NCBI GenBank assembly: GCA_015065425.1
Contig: SVQH01000028.1
Coordinates: forward strand, 1-44,270
Direction of reading: 5' to 3'
Length of the DNA: 44,270 nucleotides
DNA from: Oscillospiraceae bacterium
GTDB taxonomy: Bacteria; Bacillota; Clostridia; Oscillospirales; Acutalibacteraceae
Of this stretch, positions 34,658 to 42,899 are shown one piece after another. Both the position numbers and the translations under genes were made by a program. Below the pieces are notes generated by a model. The model saw nothing but the letters and a program-made list of their open reading frames with translations, was not told the origin of the DNA and ran no database searches. Position 1 is the first letter of the stretch. Each line of letters opens with the position of its first letter.

Positions 34658-35165
34658 AATATTTTAGAGGGAGAAGCGACTGCTTGTAAAGCAGGTGTGA
34701 AAAAAACTCTCAGCGAGATGTAAAACTTAATATTTATTTTTATTTTCGGGGTGTAGCGCAGTTGGGCGAAGCAGCACACCGCTGCCGGTGGCAGATGAAG
34801 GTGTGGTGCTGAGGTGAGAAAATACAGAGTATCAGACACGGCAGTGGCTGAGACGACAATATTTTCGAGGGAGAAGCGACTGCTTGTAAAGCAGGTGCGA
34901 AAAAAACTCTCAGCGAGATGTAAAACTTAATATTTATTTTTATTTTCGGGGTGTAGCGCAGTTGGGCGAAGCAGCACACCGCTGCCGGTGGCAGATGAAG
35001 GTGTGGTGCTGAGGTGAGAAAATACAGAGTATCAGACACGGCAGTGGCTGAGACGACAATATTTTCGAGGGAGAAGCGACTGCTTGTAAAGCAGGTGCGA
35101 AAAAAACTCTCAGCGAGATGTAAAACTTAATATTTATTTTTATTTTCGGGGTGTAGCGCAGTTGG
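34658..35165 (+). repeat. 200-bp tandem repeat with tRNA-like segments
   Basis: Two full units (34658-34857, 34858-35057) differ at only two bases, and a third partial unit (35058-35165) runs into the real tRNA-Pro. Each unit holds an anticodon-arm-like piece, GCGACTGCTTGTAAAGCAGG, whose 7-nt loop TTGTAAA contains TGT as in tRNA-Thr. It also holds an exact copy of the first 19 bases of tRNA-Pro (CGGGGTGTAGCGCAGTTGG). In units 1 and 2 that copy is followed not by the rest of the tRNA but by a GC-rich hairpin-forming segment (CAGCACACC-GGTGTGGTGCTG). The reverse-strand frames over it are not real genes. Confidence 0.85.
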
Positions 35166-35222
35166 TAGCGCGCCTGCTTTGGGAGCAGGATGTCGGGAGT
35201 TCGAGTCTCTTCACTCCGACCA
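35147..35222 (+). tRNA. tRNA-Pro (TGG)
   Basis: The 76-nt gene has acceptor arms CGGGGTG and CACTCCG, an anticodon stem CCTGC-GCAGG around loop TTTGGGA with anticodon TGG, T arm with GTTCGAG, and an encoded CCA. Its first 19 bases are also part of the tandem repeat upstream. Confidence 0.95.
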
Positions 35223-35225
35223 AAT

Positions 35226-35277
35226 AAGCACGATAGTCATGATTCCAAGGTATCTGAACTGTCGTGCTTTCATTTTA
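35226..35277 (+). terminator. Terminator of the tRNA-Pro unit
   Basis: AAGCACGA pairs with TCGTGCTT, with further TAGT-ACTG pairing inside, and is followed by TCATTTTAT. Confidence 0.85.
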
Positions 35278-35281
35278 TACG

Positions 35282-35310
35282 GGAAATTACTTGCGTTGCG
35301 GGTAATTTCC
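35282..35310. other. Additional hairpin after the tRNA-Pro terminator
   Basis: GGAAATTAC and GTAATTTCC form a perfect 9-bp stem with an 11-nt loop and a short T run. It may be a backup terminator for the tRNA unit. Confidence 0.55.
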
Positions 35311-35319
35311 TTTATAATG

Positions 35320-35356
35320 AAAAAATTCCCGCCCTCGTAAAAAGGTGGGAATTTTA
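35320..35356 (-). terminator. Terminator of the beta-helix gene
   Basis: AAAATTCCC-CC pairs with GG-GGGAATTTT. The minus strand continues into a T run. Confidence 0.88.
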
Positions 35357-35373
35357 AATTTCTTCGTATGAAC

Positions 35374-37839
35374 TTATTTGACCGTGATGTAGTTTACTGC
35401 TTCATCTGTGAAATAGTTCATTTTGTTGGAGTCAACTACGGGAGTTCCGCCGCAGGTGGTGTTTTCAAATGTAACATTTGTAATGGAGCCTGTTGCGGAG
35501 TATGATACGATTCTGTTTTCAACTGCGTTTGACTGATAGGAAATGTTTTTAAAGAGGATATTATCAACTACAAAGTTGTTTGTAACCTGATTATAGATAA
35601 GAACATTTGCAGCCGCAGCCTTGTTTCTCGAAATTTCGATATTTTCAAATGTGATGTCCTTGTAAGTAATAGTACCGTTGTTGGGATCTACTGTTTCAAT
35701 CACCATACCGATTGCGGGGATTCTGTTTTCATCCCATGTAGCATCGTGCATAAGAACGAAGTTGTCCTTGAAAGTAACACCTGTTACGGAACGGTGGCTT
35801 TCACCGAAAAGACCGAAGGCTCTTGCCTTTGAAGCCCAGGCGTAGCAGTTTTTGAAGGTGATGTCTGATGCAGTTGCGTTTTCATCACCGCCCAGAGCTT
35901 TGACGCTGAATATATCGTCACCGCTTCTTGCAAAGCATCCGTCAACGGTTACGTTGTTTGAGTTACATATATCGAAAGCATCGGAATTCTGACGGTAACC
36001 GAATATATCAACATCCTTTATGGTAACATTGTTACATCTGTAGGTGATGAATGACCATTCAGGAGCGTTTATAATCTTGATACCTCTTACTTCAATATTG
36101 TTTGTGAATGAGAATACAACGCCTCTTCTTTCACCGCGGTCAAGATGTGTAAGGTCAAGTACACCGTAACCGAGAATCTTGATGTCGGATGAATTATGTG
36201 TATTTACGAAGGGGAAACGGTTAAGACCGATGCCGTTGTGGACAGCGGCGGGCTGTCCGTCGTCTGCAGTTTCGGGGTTGCCGTTGTTATCTGCATCACT
36301 GTTTATCTCAAACTTGTGATTTGCCGTTACATAAGAGCCCTTTTTGAGATAAATTACATTCTTTGCGACTCCCGCACCGCTGAAAGCAGTGTAATCGTGA
36401 GTCATAAAGCCGTCAACAACATGAACAGTATAGCCTTCAGCCTGAAGTTTTGCAATTTCAGCAGCATCATCAACCTCTTCACGGACGAAAATCGTGTATG
36501 TGTATGCCTGATTTTCGTTGTTGAAAAGGAAGGTGTGAGCACCGAAGCCTGAAAGTATAGCTGTTACCTTACCTTCTGTTACAACTGCTTCTTCGCCGTA
36601 TGCCTCCGGAAGAACTTTTGCATCGGTAATATTAAGAGCACCGGAATTGATTTCAATTTCAAATGTGCAGTATTCGCCCTTTTCTACATAAATTTCCGAG
36701 TATGAGTGAAGTGCACCCTTGCCTGTTTCGCCCACATAAACCGTAGCACCGTAAACGGGAACGGAAACACCGTCAACCTTAACTGTGTAATAGGGGGATA
36801 TGATAACACCGTTTGTATCTGCATAACCCTGAGATGAAGCATAAATATCATCATTCTTGTCTGCTCTTGCGGTTATCTTTTCAACGCTGAGTCCCCAGTC
36901 TTCTGCTTTCTTTACAGCTTCGGCAGGGTAAGTCAGATGTGTAAACTCCATAAAGAGCTCTTCACCGCCGTGGTCACAGTGCTTATCATTATTTTCGTCA
37001 ACATGGGGAAGCTTTGAGCCCTCATCTATCAATGTGCTGATGTTACCGCAGCCGTTGTCACAGTAAGCGGTTTTTGTACCGTCATATCTGCAGGATGCGT
37101 TGCCGTCGGGAATATAATTTGTGAAGCTGTGACCGAGTGCGGGAGTTTCATCTGCTGTATAAGAATCATCGCAGCCGGGACAGGTATATGTGGTATATCC
37201 GCCGTCTCTGCATGTGGGAGCTGTAACTATTGCCTTATAATTATGTCCCAGAGCAGCATCGGTTTCTACCTTGTAGCTGTCACCGCAGTTAGTACAGGTG
37301 AAAGTTATATACCCCTTGTTTACACAGTCGGGAGCAGTTTCGCCCATATCTTTATAATCATGACCGATTTTGGGAGTTTCATTTTCACTGTAGCTGTCGC
37401 CGCAGTATTCGCATACATAAACTGTTCTGCCGTTTTCGGTACATGTGGGTTCAATTACTCTGCTCTTATAAGAATGACCTGTAGCCTCTTTGTTGTCACC
37501 TACATAATTGTCGCCGCATACTCTGCAGGTATAATCAGTATAGCCGTCCTCGGTGCAGGTGGGAGGAGTTACAACAGCAGTGTATTTGTGTGTTCCGCCG
37601 TCACCGTATTCTTCACCGCAACGGATACATACTGCCTTTGAAGTACATGACGAAGTACCGCCGATGTGTTTACAGCCCTGAGGAAGAGTTGAAGGTGTTT
37701 CGGTTGTTTCCTCTTCGACAATGCCGCTGGAAGGCTCGTCGGGAGCATCGGGTGTGGGTGTGTTTACGGACGGGAACAGGAATGAAAAAATCGAAAAAAT
37801 CGACATAAGTATCATTATTATTCTTGATATAATGTCCAT
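35374..37839 (-). CDS. Secreted beta-helix glycosidase-like protein with CxxC repeats
   Basis: The 821-residue protein starts at ATG behind GGAGG. A hydrophobic N-terminus (IIMILMSIFSIFSFLFPS) exports or anchors it. A Thr/Pro/Glu spacer follows, then about five CxxC modules (residues about 55-275, such as CTEDGYTDYTCRVCGDNY) separated by ATGHSY-like steps. A beta-sandwich region of about 200 residues leads to a right-handed beta-helix (residues about 515-821). The helix has the GH28/GH49-like site pair NSDAFDIC and RSGDDIFSVK (Asp641, Asp642). It would cleave a polysaccharide, probably pectin- or dextran-like; the exact substrate is uncertain. The partial protein at 1-372 shares the CxxC modules. 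Confidence 0.88.
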   Translation of the reverse strand: MDIISRIIMILMSIFSIFSFLFPSVNTPTPDAPDEPSSGIVEEETTETPSTLPQGCKHIGGTSSCTSKAVCIRCGEEYGDGGTHKYTAVVTPPTCTEDGYTDYTCRVCGDNYVGDNKEATGHSYKSRVIEPTCTENGRTVYVCEYCGDSYSENETPKIGHDYKDMGETAPDCVNKGYITFTCTNCGDSYKVETDAALGHNYKAIVTAPTCRDGGYTTYTCPGCDDSYTADETPALGHSFTNYIPDGNASCRYDGTKTAYCDNGCGNISTLIDEGSKLPHVDENNDKHCDHGGEELFMEFTHLTYPAEAVKKAEDWGLSVEKITARADKNDDIYASSQGYADTNGVIISPYYTVKVDGVSVPVYGATVYVGETGKGALHSYSEIYVEKGEYCTFEIEINSGALNITDAKVLPEAYGEEAVVTEGKVTAILSGFGAHTFLFNNENQAYTYTIFVREEVDDAAEIAKLQAEGYTVHVVDGFMTHDYTAFSGAGVAKNVIYLKKGSYVTANHKFEINSDADNNGNPETADDGQPAAVHNGIGLNRFPFVNTHNSSDIKILGYGVLDLTHLDRGERRGVVFSFTNNIEVRGIKIINAPEWSFITYRCNNVTIKDVDIFGYRQNSDAFDICNSNNVTVDGCFARSGDDIFSVKALGGDENATASDITFKNCYAWASKARAFGLFGESHRSVTGVTFKDNFVLMHDATWDENRIPAIGMVIETVDPNNGTITYKDITFENIEISRNKAAAANVLIYNQVTNNFVVDNILFKNISYQSNAVENRIVSYSATGSITNVTFENTTCGGTPVVDSNKMNYFTDEAVNYITVK

Positions 37840-37868
37840 AATAGACCTCCGTTATATTTAATAAAAAT

Positions 37869-37897
37869 ATTTTATCATAAGAGAAAAATTCCGTCAA
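37869..37897 (-). promoter_or_regulatory. Promoter of the beta-helix gene
   Basis: On the minus strand TTGACG and TAAAAT are 17 bp apart, 30 bases upstream of the start codon. Confidence 0.7.
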
Positions 37898-37995
37898 CAA
37901 CAAATTAATACGAACTTATACTAAGTATGAAATTCTGATGTTGCAAGACAGAGTTTTTGCAATTCGTTACATAACGAGGATAGATTTTTTTCTCA

Positions 37996-38032
37996 TAAAA
38001 AACAACCCCGAAGAGGATAGCTCCTTTTCGGG
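37996..38032 (-). terminator. Terminator of the acetyltransferase gene
   Basis: An 11-bp stem (CCCGAAGAGGA with TCCTTTTCGGG, one G-T pair) is followed on the minus strand by TTGTTTTTT. Confidence 0.9.
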
Positions 38033-38039
38033 TAAATTT

Positions 38040-38651
38040 CTACAGTTCCGAATGATTTATTTTTTTATTCTTGAAATAATATTCTCTGTCATGTTCGTTT
38101 ATTTCACGAAGTACCCGACAGGGATTGCCTACAGCCACAACATTTGCGGGAATATCCTTTGTTACAACGCTTCCGGCACCGATAACGGAGTTGTCTCCTA
38201 TTATAACGCCCGGCATAACGAGAACCCCTGCTCCGAACCAGCAGTTTTTTCCTATATGTATAGGCATATTGAACTGATACTGTTTTTCACGAAGCTCGGG
38301 AAGAATGGGATGTCCTGCTGTTGCTAAAACCACATTGGGACCGAACATGGTACCGTCACCGACATATATATGGGTATCGTCAACCATGGTAAGACCGAAA
38401 TTGGCATATACATTTTTTCCGAAATGCACATGCTTTCCTCCCCAGTTTGCATGAAGCGGCGGCTCGATATAGCAGTTTTCACCGATTTCGGCGAACATAT
38501 TTTTAAGCATTTCTTCTCTTTTTTCAGGTTCCGACGGTCTTGTTAAATTGAAATCATAAAGCTTTTCAAGACACAGAAGCTGTTCTCTCATTATTTCATC
38601 ATCCCCCGGAGCATAAATATCTCCCGAATGAAGCTTTTCCATATTGGTCAT
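38040..38651 (-). CDS. Maltose/galactoside O-acetyltransferase family protein
   Basis: The 203-residue protein starts at ATG seven bases after AAGGAG. It is a left-handed beta-helix acyltransferase of the maltose/galactoside group (LacA/Maa). The N-terminal helical cap (MEKLHSGDIYAPGDDEI) and the hexapeptide turns (HFGKNVYANFG, ATAGHPI with the catalytic His, CWFGAGVLVMPGVIIGDNSVIGAGSVV) are complete. It transfers acetyl from acetyl-CoA to a sugar hydroxyl, often to detoxify non-metabolised sugars. It is a single-gene unit with its own promoter and terminator. Confidence 0.94.
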   Translation of the reverse strand: MTNMEKLHSGDIYAPGDDEIMREQLLCLEKLYDFNLTRPSEPEKREEMLKNMFAEIGENCYIEPPLHANWGGKHVHFGKNVYANFGLTMVDDTHIYVGDGTMFGPNVVLATAGHPILPELREKQYQFNMPIHIGKNCWFGAGVLVMPGVIIGDNSVIGAGSVVTKDIPANVVAVGNPCRVLREINEHDREYYFKNKKINHSEL

Positions 38652-38680
38652 AGGACTTCTCCTTTATTTTTTCTGCATTG

Positions 38681-38709
38681 ATATTATTATGAAAACCGGA
38701 AAAAGTCAA
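38681..38709 (-). promoter_or_regulatory. Promoter of the acetyltransferase gene
   Basis: On the minus strand TTGACT and TAATAT are 17 bp apart, just past the tspO stop codon. Confidence 0.65.
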
Positions 38710-38718
38710 CAATGAAAA

Positions 38719-39207
38719 CTAATGGTTAAGGATATATATCCCGAAATTGAGATATCCTGCAAAGGTTACCCAGAGGATATATGGAATCTGAAGATATGCT
38801 GCCACAGGAGAGAGTTTTTTGTATTTTATTGCAGTAAGAATTATGAGAACAAGAAGGACAATAAGCCAGAGGAATGAGAAAAGGAATAAACGGAAATTAA
38901 AGAAAATCAAACTCCAGATAAAATTAAAAACAAGACCGGCGGCATAGATAAGAAGAGCATTCTCCGCCTTTTCATTATCAATACTTCTTTTTTTCCATAT
39001 CAAAGCGGAGCTTACCCCCATCAGCACATAAAGAATTGTCCAGACCACAGGGAAAAGAAAAGATGGCGGAGACAGGGGTGGTGTGTTTAATTCTTCATAT
39101 ATATTCATACTGTTCCTTGTAAGAAATGCAGAAAGTCCACCGACTGCAAGGGGAATAATAATCGCAATAACAAAAGTGCTTATCGTATTTTTTGTTTCTT
39201 TTTTCAT
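38719..39207 (-). CDS. tspO: TspO/MBR family membrane protein
   Basis: The 162-residue protein has five membrane helices. The family signature is clear: NTPPLSPPSFLFPVVWTILY after helix 1, FNFIWSLIFF in helix 3, and YILWVTFAGYLNFGIY in helix 5. TspO proteins bind porphyrins and sterol-like ligands and take part in stress or tetrapyrrole handling. The ATG is behind AAAGGGAG. The gene lies between terminators and appears to be a single-gene unit. Confidence 0.95.
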   Translation of the reverse strand: MKKETKNTISTFVIAIIIPLAVGGLSAFLTRNSMNIYEELNTPPLSPPSFLFPVVWTILYVLMGVSSALIWKKRSIDNEKAENALLIYAAGLVFNFIWSLIFFNFRLFLFSFLWLIVLLVLIILTAIKYKKLSPVAAYLQIPYILWVTFAGYLNFGIYILNH

Positions 39208-39261
39208 AAAATCTCCCTTTCAGCATTTTGTTTTATTGATATGTTGCAAAGAAAAATTTAT

Positions 39262-39291
39262 GCAAAAAAATCTCCCGAAAAAATCGGGAGA
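39262..39291 (-). terminator. Terminator of the flavin reductase-like gene
   Basis: A perfect 8-bp stem (TCTCCCGA with TCGGGAGA) has a 5-nt loop and is followed on the minus strand by seven T residues. Confidence 0.92.
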
Positions 39292-39298
39292 CATGGGA

Positions 39299-39856
39299 TT
39301 ATTTAAGTTTTTTTCCGTCGGAGAATGCTTTGCCTGCTTTTTCACCGAGTGCTACATAATCGTGATTTGCGGGGTCGAAGGTTATGGGACGGAATTTCTG
39401 CAGATCAACTTTTCCGTCGGTGAGAATGTTTTCATCTGCAGAGACATTGAGTATCTCACCCACAAGGCGGCAGGAATCGGAATCATAAGAAGTGAGCTTA
39501 CATTCAAGAGTAAAGGGAAGTTCATTAAAGACGGGAGCATTTATAATTTCACTTTTAACATAAGTCCAGCCTGCTTTTTCTATTTTATCGGGTGTGTCAT
39601 TACCCGAAGCAATACCCACATAGTCCGCCGCCACAGTCTGTTCAACTGTGGGAATGCTTACCGTAAAGCATTTCTGAAAAAGAATGTTCTTTGTGGTTTT
39701 GTGTCCCTCGGAAATGCAGATGGAAATTTCCTTTTCTTCGCTTATACCGCCCCATGCGGCATTCATGGCATCGGGGATGCCGTTTTCATCAAAAGTACCG
39801 ATAATCAATACCGGCATAGGATAAATCATAGGCTTTGCACCAAAATTTTTTCTCAT
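39299..39856 (-). CDS. Flavin reductase-like FMN-binding protein
   Basis: The 185-residue split-barrel protein binds FMN and probably reduces flavin or a small substrate with NAD(P)H. Typical segments are PMPVLIIGTFDENGIPDAMN, AAWGGISEEKEISICI and KTTKNILFQKCFTVSIP, followed by VAADYVGIASG. The ATG is behind AAGGAG. It is monocistronic with its own terminator. A partner protein cannot be named from the context. Confidence 0.9.
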   Translation of the reverse strand: MRKNFGAKPMIYPMPVLIIGTFDENGIPDAMNAAWGGISEEKEISICISEGHKTTKNILFQKCFTVSIPTVEQTVAADYVGIASGNDTPDKIEKAGWTYVKSEIINAPVFNELPFTLECKLTSYDSDSCRLVGEILNVSADENILTDGKVDLQKFRPITFDPANHDYVALGEKAGKAFSDGKKLK

Positions 39857-39894
39857 ATTTGTTTCTCCTTTTTATAATTTTCATTCTCATTAAT

Positions 39895-39923
39895 ATATTA
39901 ACTCAAAAAACGGAAACAAGCAA
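39895..39923 (-). promoter_or_regulatory. Promoter of the flavin reductase-like gene
   Basis: On the minus strand TTGCTT and TAATAT are 17 bp apart. The -35 box adjoins the asnA terminator. Confidence 0.55.
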
Positions 39924-39924
39924 C

Positions 39925-39957
39925 AAAAAACTATCCGAAGAAAATTTCCTCGGATAG
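39925..39957 (-). terminator. Terminator of the asnS-asnA operon
   Basis: CTATCCGA and TCGGATAG form an 8-bp stem and are followed on the minus strand by six T residues. Confidence 0.92.
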
Positions 39958-39964
39958 TAATTTT

Positions 39965-40975
39965 TTACAGAAGAATTATTCCGTTTTCGGCACATTCTTC
40001 TCTCATATCGTCGGGCCAGATGGACACTTGAACTTCACCTACATGGGCTTTGCCGAGAAGCAGCATACAGATTCTTGACTGTCCCAGGCCTCCGCCGATT
40101 GTAAGGGGGAGTGTGCCTGAAAGTACGCCCTGATGGTAGGGGAATGAGCTTCTCTCTGTGGCATTTGCAATTTCGAGCTGCTTTTTGAGGCTGTCACTGT
40201 CAACTCTTATGCCCATTGAAGAGATTTCAAGAGCGGCATTAAGCTCTTTGTCCCACACCAAAATGTCACCGTTGAGGCTCCAGTCATCATAGTCGGGGGC
40301 TCTGCCGTCGTGGCGGTGACCGCTTTTAAGTCTTGCTCCGATTCCCATAATAAACACTGTTCCGTGCTCTTTTGTTATGAGATTTTCTCTTTCCTTGCCC
40401 GATTTGTCGGGATACATATCCTCAAGCTCCTGAGAGGTTATAAAGAAAATATCTTCGTTGATTTTTGTAGTGAGTACAGGATATTTTTCCTGTAAAATCG
40501 CATTCGTTTCTGCCAGTGCCTTGATTATTGCACTTACAGTAGCCTGTAAATACTCAACTGTTCTCTGCTCTTTGGTGATTACCTTTTCCCAGTCCCACTG
40601 GTCAACGAAAAGAGAATGGGTGTTGTCGCAGTCGTCATCACGGCGGATGGCGTTCATATCGGTATATATTCCTTCACCCTCGGTATAACCGTAGCGGTGA
40701 AGTGCCATTCTCTTCCACTTTGCAAGGGACTGCACAACTTCAGCGGTGCCGTCAATCTCTTTCATTGTAAAGTGAACCTTTCTTTCAACACCGTTGAGGT
40801 CATCGTTTATGCCCGATGCCTTTGTTACCATAAGGGGAGCTGTAACTCTGTCGAGGTTAAGTGCCTCGGCAAGTTTAACCTGAAAAGTATCTTTTATTAT
40901 TTTTATTGCCCTTTGGGTGTCCTTCTGGGAGAGAGAGGAACTGTACCCGTGGGGGAAAACTAAGTTTTTAGCCAT
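39965..40975 (-). CDS. asnA: Aspartate-ammonia ligase (asparagine synthetase A)
   Basis: The 336-residue enzyme makes asparagine from aspartate, ammonia and ATP. It is a class II synthetase-like fold, with TAPLMVTKASGINDDLNGVE near residues 45-64, HKWKRMAL-type substrate loop (KWKRMALHRYG), and the closing GGGLGQSRICMLLL motif 3. The ATG follows AGGTGG, which overlaps the asnS stop nine bases upstream, so translation is coupled. Joint control with asnS by one asparagine-sensing T-box makes biological sense: charging and synthesis of the same amino acid. Confidence 0.97.
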   Translation of the reverse strand: MAKNLVFPHGYSSSLSQKDTQRAIKIIKDTFQVKLAEALNLDRVTAPLMVTKASGINDDLNGVERKVHFTMKEIDGTAEVVQSLAKWKRMALHRYGYTEGEGIYTDMNAIRRDDDCDNTHSLFVDQWDWEKVITKEQRTVEYLQATVSAIIKALAETNAILQEKYPVLTTKINEDIFFITSQELEDMYPDKSGKERENLITKEHGTVFIMGIGARLKSGHRHDGRAPDYDDWSLNGDILVWDKELNAALEISSMGIRVDSDSLKKQLEIANATERSSFPYHQGVLSGTLPLTIGGGLGQSRICMLLLGKAHVGEVQVSIWPDDMREECAENGIILL

Positions 40976-40984
40976 AATACCACC

Positions 40985-42361
40985 TTATCTGATGTTTCCG
41001 ACTGTTCTCGGATAGAAGATAACGTCACGGATATTTGCCATACCTGTGCAGTACATAATTACTCTTTCAAATCCGAGACCGAAGCCTGAGTGAGGAACAG
41101 TACCGTACTTGCGAAGGTCAAGGTAGTCAGAGTATTCCTCTGTACCCATGCCCTTTGCCTTCATGGCGGCAAGGAGCTTGTCGAGGTCTGCTTCTCTCTC
41201 GCTGCCGCCGATGATTTCACCGATACCGGGAACGAGAAGGTCGGTTGCGGCAACCGTTTTGCCGTCAGCATTCTGCTTCATATAGAAAGACTTTATCTCC
41301 TTGGGATAGTTTATGAGGAATACGGGCTTGTTGTAAACCTGCTCTGTGATATATCTTTCGTGTTCGGACTGTAAGTCACAACCCCATTCAACAGGGAATT
41401 CAAATTTAACGTCTGCTTTTTTAAGAATTTCAATGGCATCTGTATAATCAACAACCGCAAAATCATTGTTTACAACATTGAGAAGCTTTTCTGTAAGTCC
41501 CTTTTCAAATCTCTCTTCAAAGAATTTTAATTCATCGGGACATTTTTCCATATAGTCACGGATGATGTATTTAATCATATCTTCCGCAATTTCAATAAGG
41601 TCGGGAAGCTCTGCAAATGCAATTTCGGGTTCAACGTGCCAGAATTCTGCTACGTGACGCAGAGTATTGCTCTTTTCAGCTCTGAAAGAGGGACCGAAGG
41701 TATAAATCTTACCCATTGCCATAGCGGCAACCTCTCCCTCAAGCTGACCTGAAACACTCAGCCCCGCTTTCTTGCCGAAGAAATCATCTGCATAGTATTC
41801 TTCCGCATTCTTATAGTCCTCGGAATAACCGATTGTGGTTACCTTGAACATTTCACCTGCACCCTCACAGTCAGAACCCGTGATAAGGGGAGTGTGAACA
41901 TAAACATAGCCTCTGTCCTGGAAATATCTGTGAATAGCCGCTGCCATAACACTGCGGACTCTGAAAACAGCATTGAAGGTGTTGGTTCTAACACGGATGT
42001 GGGGATTTTCTCTTAAGGTTTCAAGCTTCTGGAACTTCTTCTGAAGAGGATAGTCGGGAGGGCATTTGCCTAAAAGCACGATTTCTTCTGCATTGATTTC
42101 AACTGTACCGTTGTTTTCATTCTTTACAACAGTTCCCACAACCTTTAAGGAGGCACCGAGCTTTGTTGCTTCCGCATCAACTTCAATACCTGTTGATTTG
42201 TCGATAACTATCTGAAGATGATTCAGTGTAGTACCGTCATTGAGTGCCAGAAAGCCCATATTCTTTGAATCTCTCGCAGTTCTTACCCAACCGCAGACAG
42301 TAACACTCTTACCGATAAATTCTTTGTTTGTGAAAATTTCTTTGATGTCGATGTGTTTCAT
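40985..42361 (-). CDS. asnS: Asparaginyl-tRNA synthetase
   Basis: The 458-residue class IIb synthetase starts at the ATG behind AAAGGAAA; the longer frame enters the T-box leader. Residues about 15-105 are the OB-fold anticodon-binding domain (KSVTVCGWVRTARDSKNMGF). The catalytic domain has motif 2 (FGPSFRAEKSNTLRHVAEF), with WHVEPEIAF, and motif 3 (GFGLGFERVIMY) at the end. EFWHVEPE distinguishes it from AspRS. It is the first gene of the asnS-asnA operon. Confidence 0.97.
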   Translation of the reverse strand: MKHIDIKEIFTNKEFIGKSVTVCGWVRTARDSKNMGFLALNDGTTLNHLQIVIDKSTGIEVDAEATKLGASLKVVGTVVKNENNGTVEINAEEIVLLGKCPPDYPLQKKFQKLETLRENPHIRVRTNTFNAVFRVRSVMAAAIHRYFQDRGYVYVHTPLITGSDCEGAGEMFKVTTIGYSEDYKNAEEYYADDFFGKKAGLSVSGQLEGEVAAMAMGKIYTFGPSFRAEKSNTLRHVAEFWHVEPEIAFAELPDLIEIAEDMIKYIIRDYMEKCPDELKFFEERFEKGLTEKLLNVVNNDFAVVDYTDAIEILKKADVKFEFPVEWGCDLQSEHERYITEQVYNKPVFLINYPKEIKSFYMKQNADGKTVAATDLLVPGIGEIIGGSEREADLDKLLAAMKAKGMGTEEYSDYLDLRKYGTVPHSGFGLGFERVIMYCTGMANIRDVIFYPRTVGNIR

Positions 42362-42377
42362 AAAAATTTCCTTTCTG

Positions 42378-42632
42378 AATAAAAAAATAACAGTTGTCCG
42401 TCCGTATAGGACGAGCAACTGTAACCCGCGGTACCACCTATCTTGCCTTAAAGGCCTCTTACGCTTTCATATCAAAAGCTTTTCGCTTAACGCACGAACA
42501 CGGCAGCCCTACTGTTATTTCAGGCAAGCAGCTCCGAAGTGTTATTCAACGAATTGCTTTGTATGTGCTTTCCACCGCCGCACACTCTCTGTGACCGCTT
42601 CATCCGCTTACTTCTCTTCATCATAGCCTGTT
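42378..42632 (-). promoter_or_regulatory. Asparagine T-box riboswitch leader of asnS-asnA
   Basis: The minus-strand leader holds the canonical T-box AGGTGGTACCGCGG (42426-42439) that pairs with the uncharged tRNA CCA end. An intrinsic terminator (ACAGTTG/CAACTGT-based stem, 42389-42423, then seven T residues) lies after it and is alternative to the antiterminator. A stem I candidate has the specifier AAC (complement of 42541-42543), the Asn codon, inside GAATAACAC. Uncharged tRNA-Asn would allow readthrough; charged tRNA-Asn would terminate. Confidence 0.95.
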
Positions 42633-42638
42633 GAAGGT

Positions 42639-42667
42639 ATTATATGCAGTTTTTGCGATTTTGTCAA
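42639..42667 (-). promoter_or_regulatory. Consensus promoter of the T-box leader
   Basis: On the minus strand perfect TTGACA and TATAAT are 17 bp apart. Confidence 0.92.
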
Positions 42668-42748
42668 CATTAAATAAAAGATTTAAAATGAATAAAGAAA
42701 AGAACCATGTATAAAAATAGTCTTAAAGACAAGCAAAAACCGCATCTT

Positions 42749-42856
42749 CCTTGAAAAAGTTAAAATTTTTTTGAAAACTCCATTGAAAAAGTTGCGTAAT
42801 TTCTAAAAAGTCCCTTGAAAAAGTATCAATATTTACAAAAAGTCCCTTGAAAAAGT
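42749..42856 (+). repeat. Four direct repeats at exact 32-bp spacing
   Basis: TTGAAAAAGT occurs at 42751, 42783, 42815 and 42847, each exactly 32 bp after the last. The preceding bases are also similar (AAAAAGTCCC before copies 3 and 4). The intervals are AT-rich and otherwise variable. 32 bp is about three helical turns, so bound proteins would lie on one DNA face. The last copy contains the -35 box of the downstream promoter. Confidence 0.85.
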
Positions 42857-42875
42857 TGTTTGATGTGGTTATACT
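42847..42875 (+). promoter_or_regulatory. Promoter of the DUF4143 ATPase gene
   Basis: TTGAAA and TATACT are 17 bp apart. The -35 box is the start of the fourth 32-bp repeat. Confidence 0.7.
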
Positions 42876-42899
42876 ATATTCGACGGAGGTGTATTGCTT

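Noticed and set aside
34636-35039. Two nearly identical minus-strand frames over the 200-bp repeats
   Set aside because: They lie antisense to a tandem repeat carrying tRNA pieces, have no ribosome site, and repeat only because the DNA repeats.
37938-38327. 129-codon plus-strand frame
   Set aside because: It is antisense to the acetyltransferase gene and crosses its terminator.
42749-42856. CRISPR-like array
   Set aside because: The conserved part is only about 10-13 bp, the intervals are AT-rich and partly similar, and the last unit is a promoter element.
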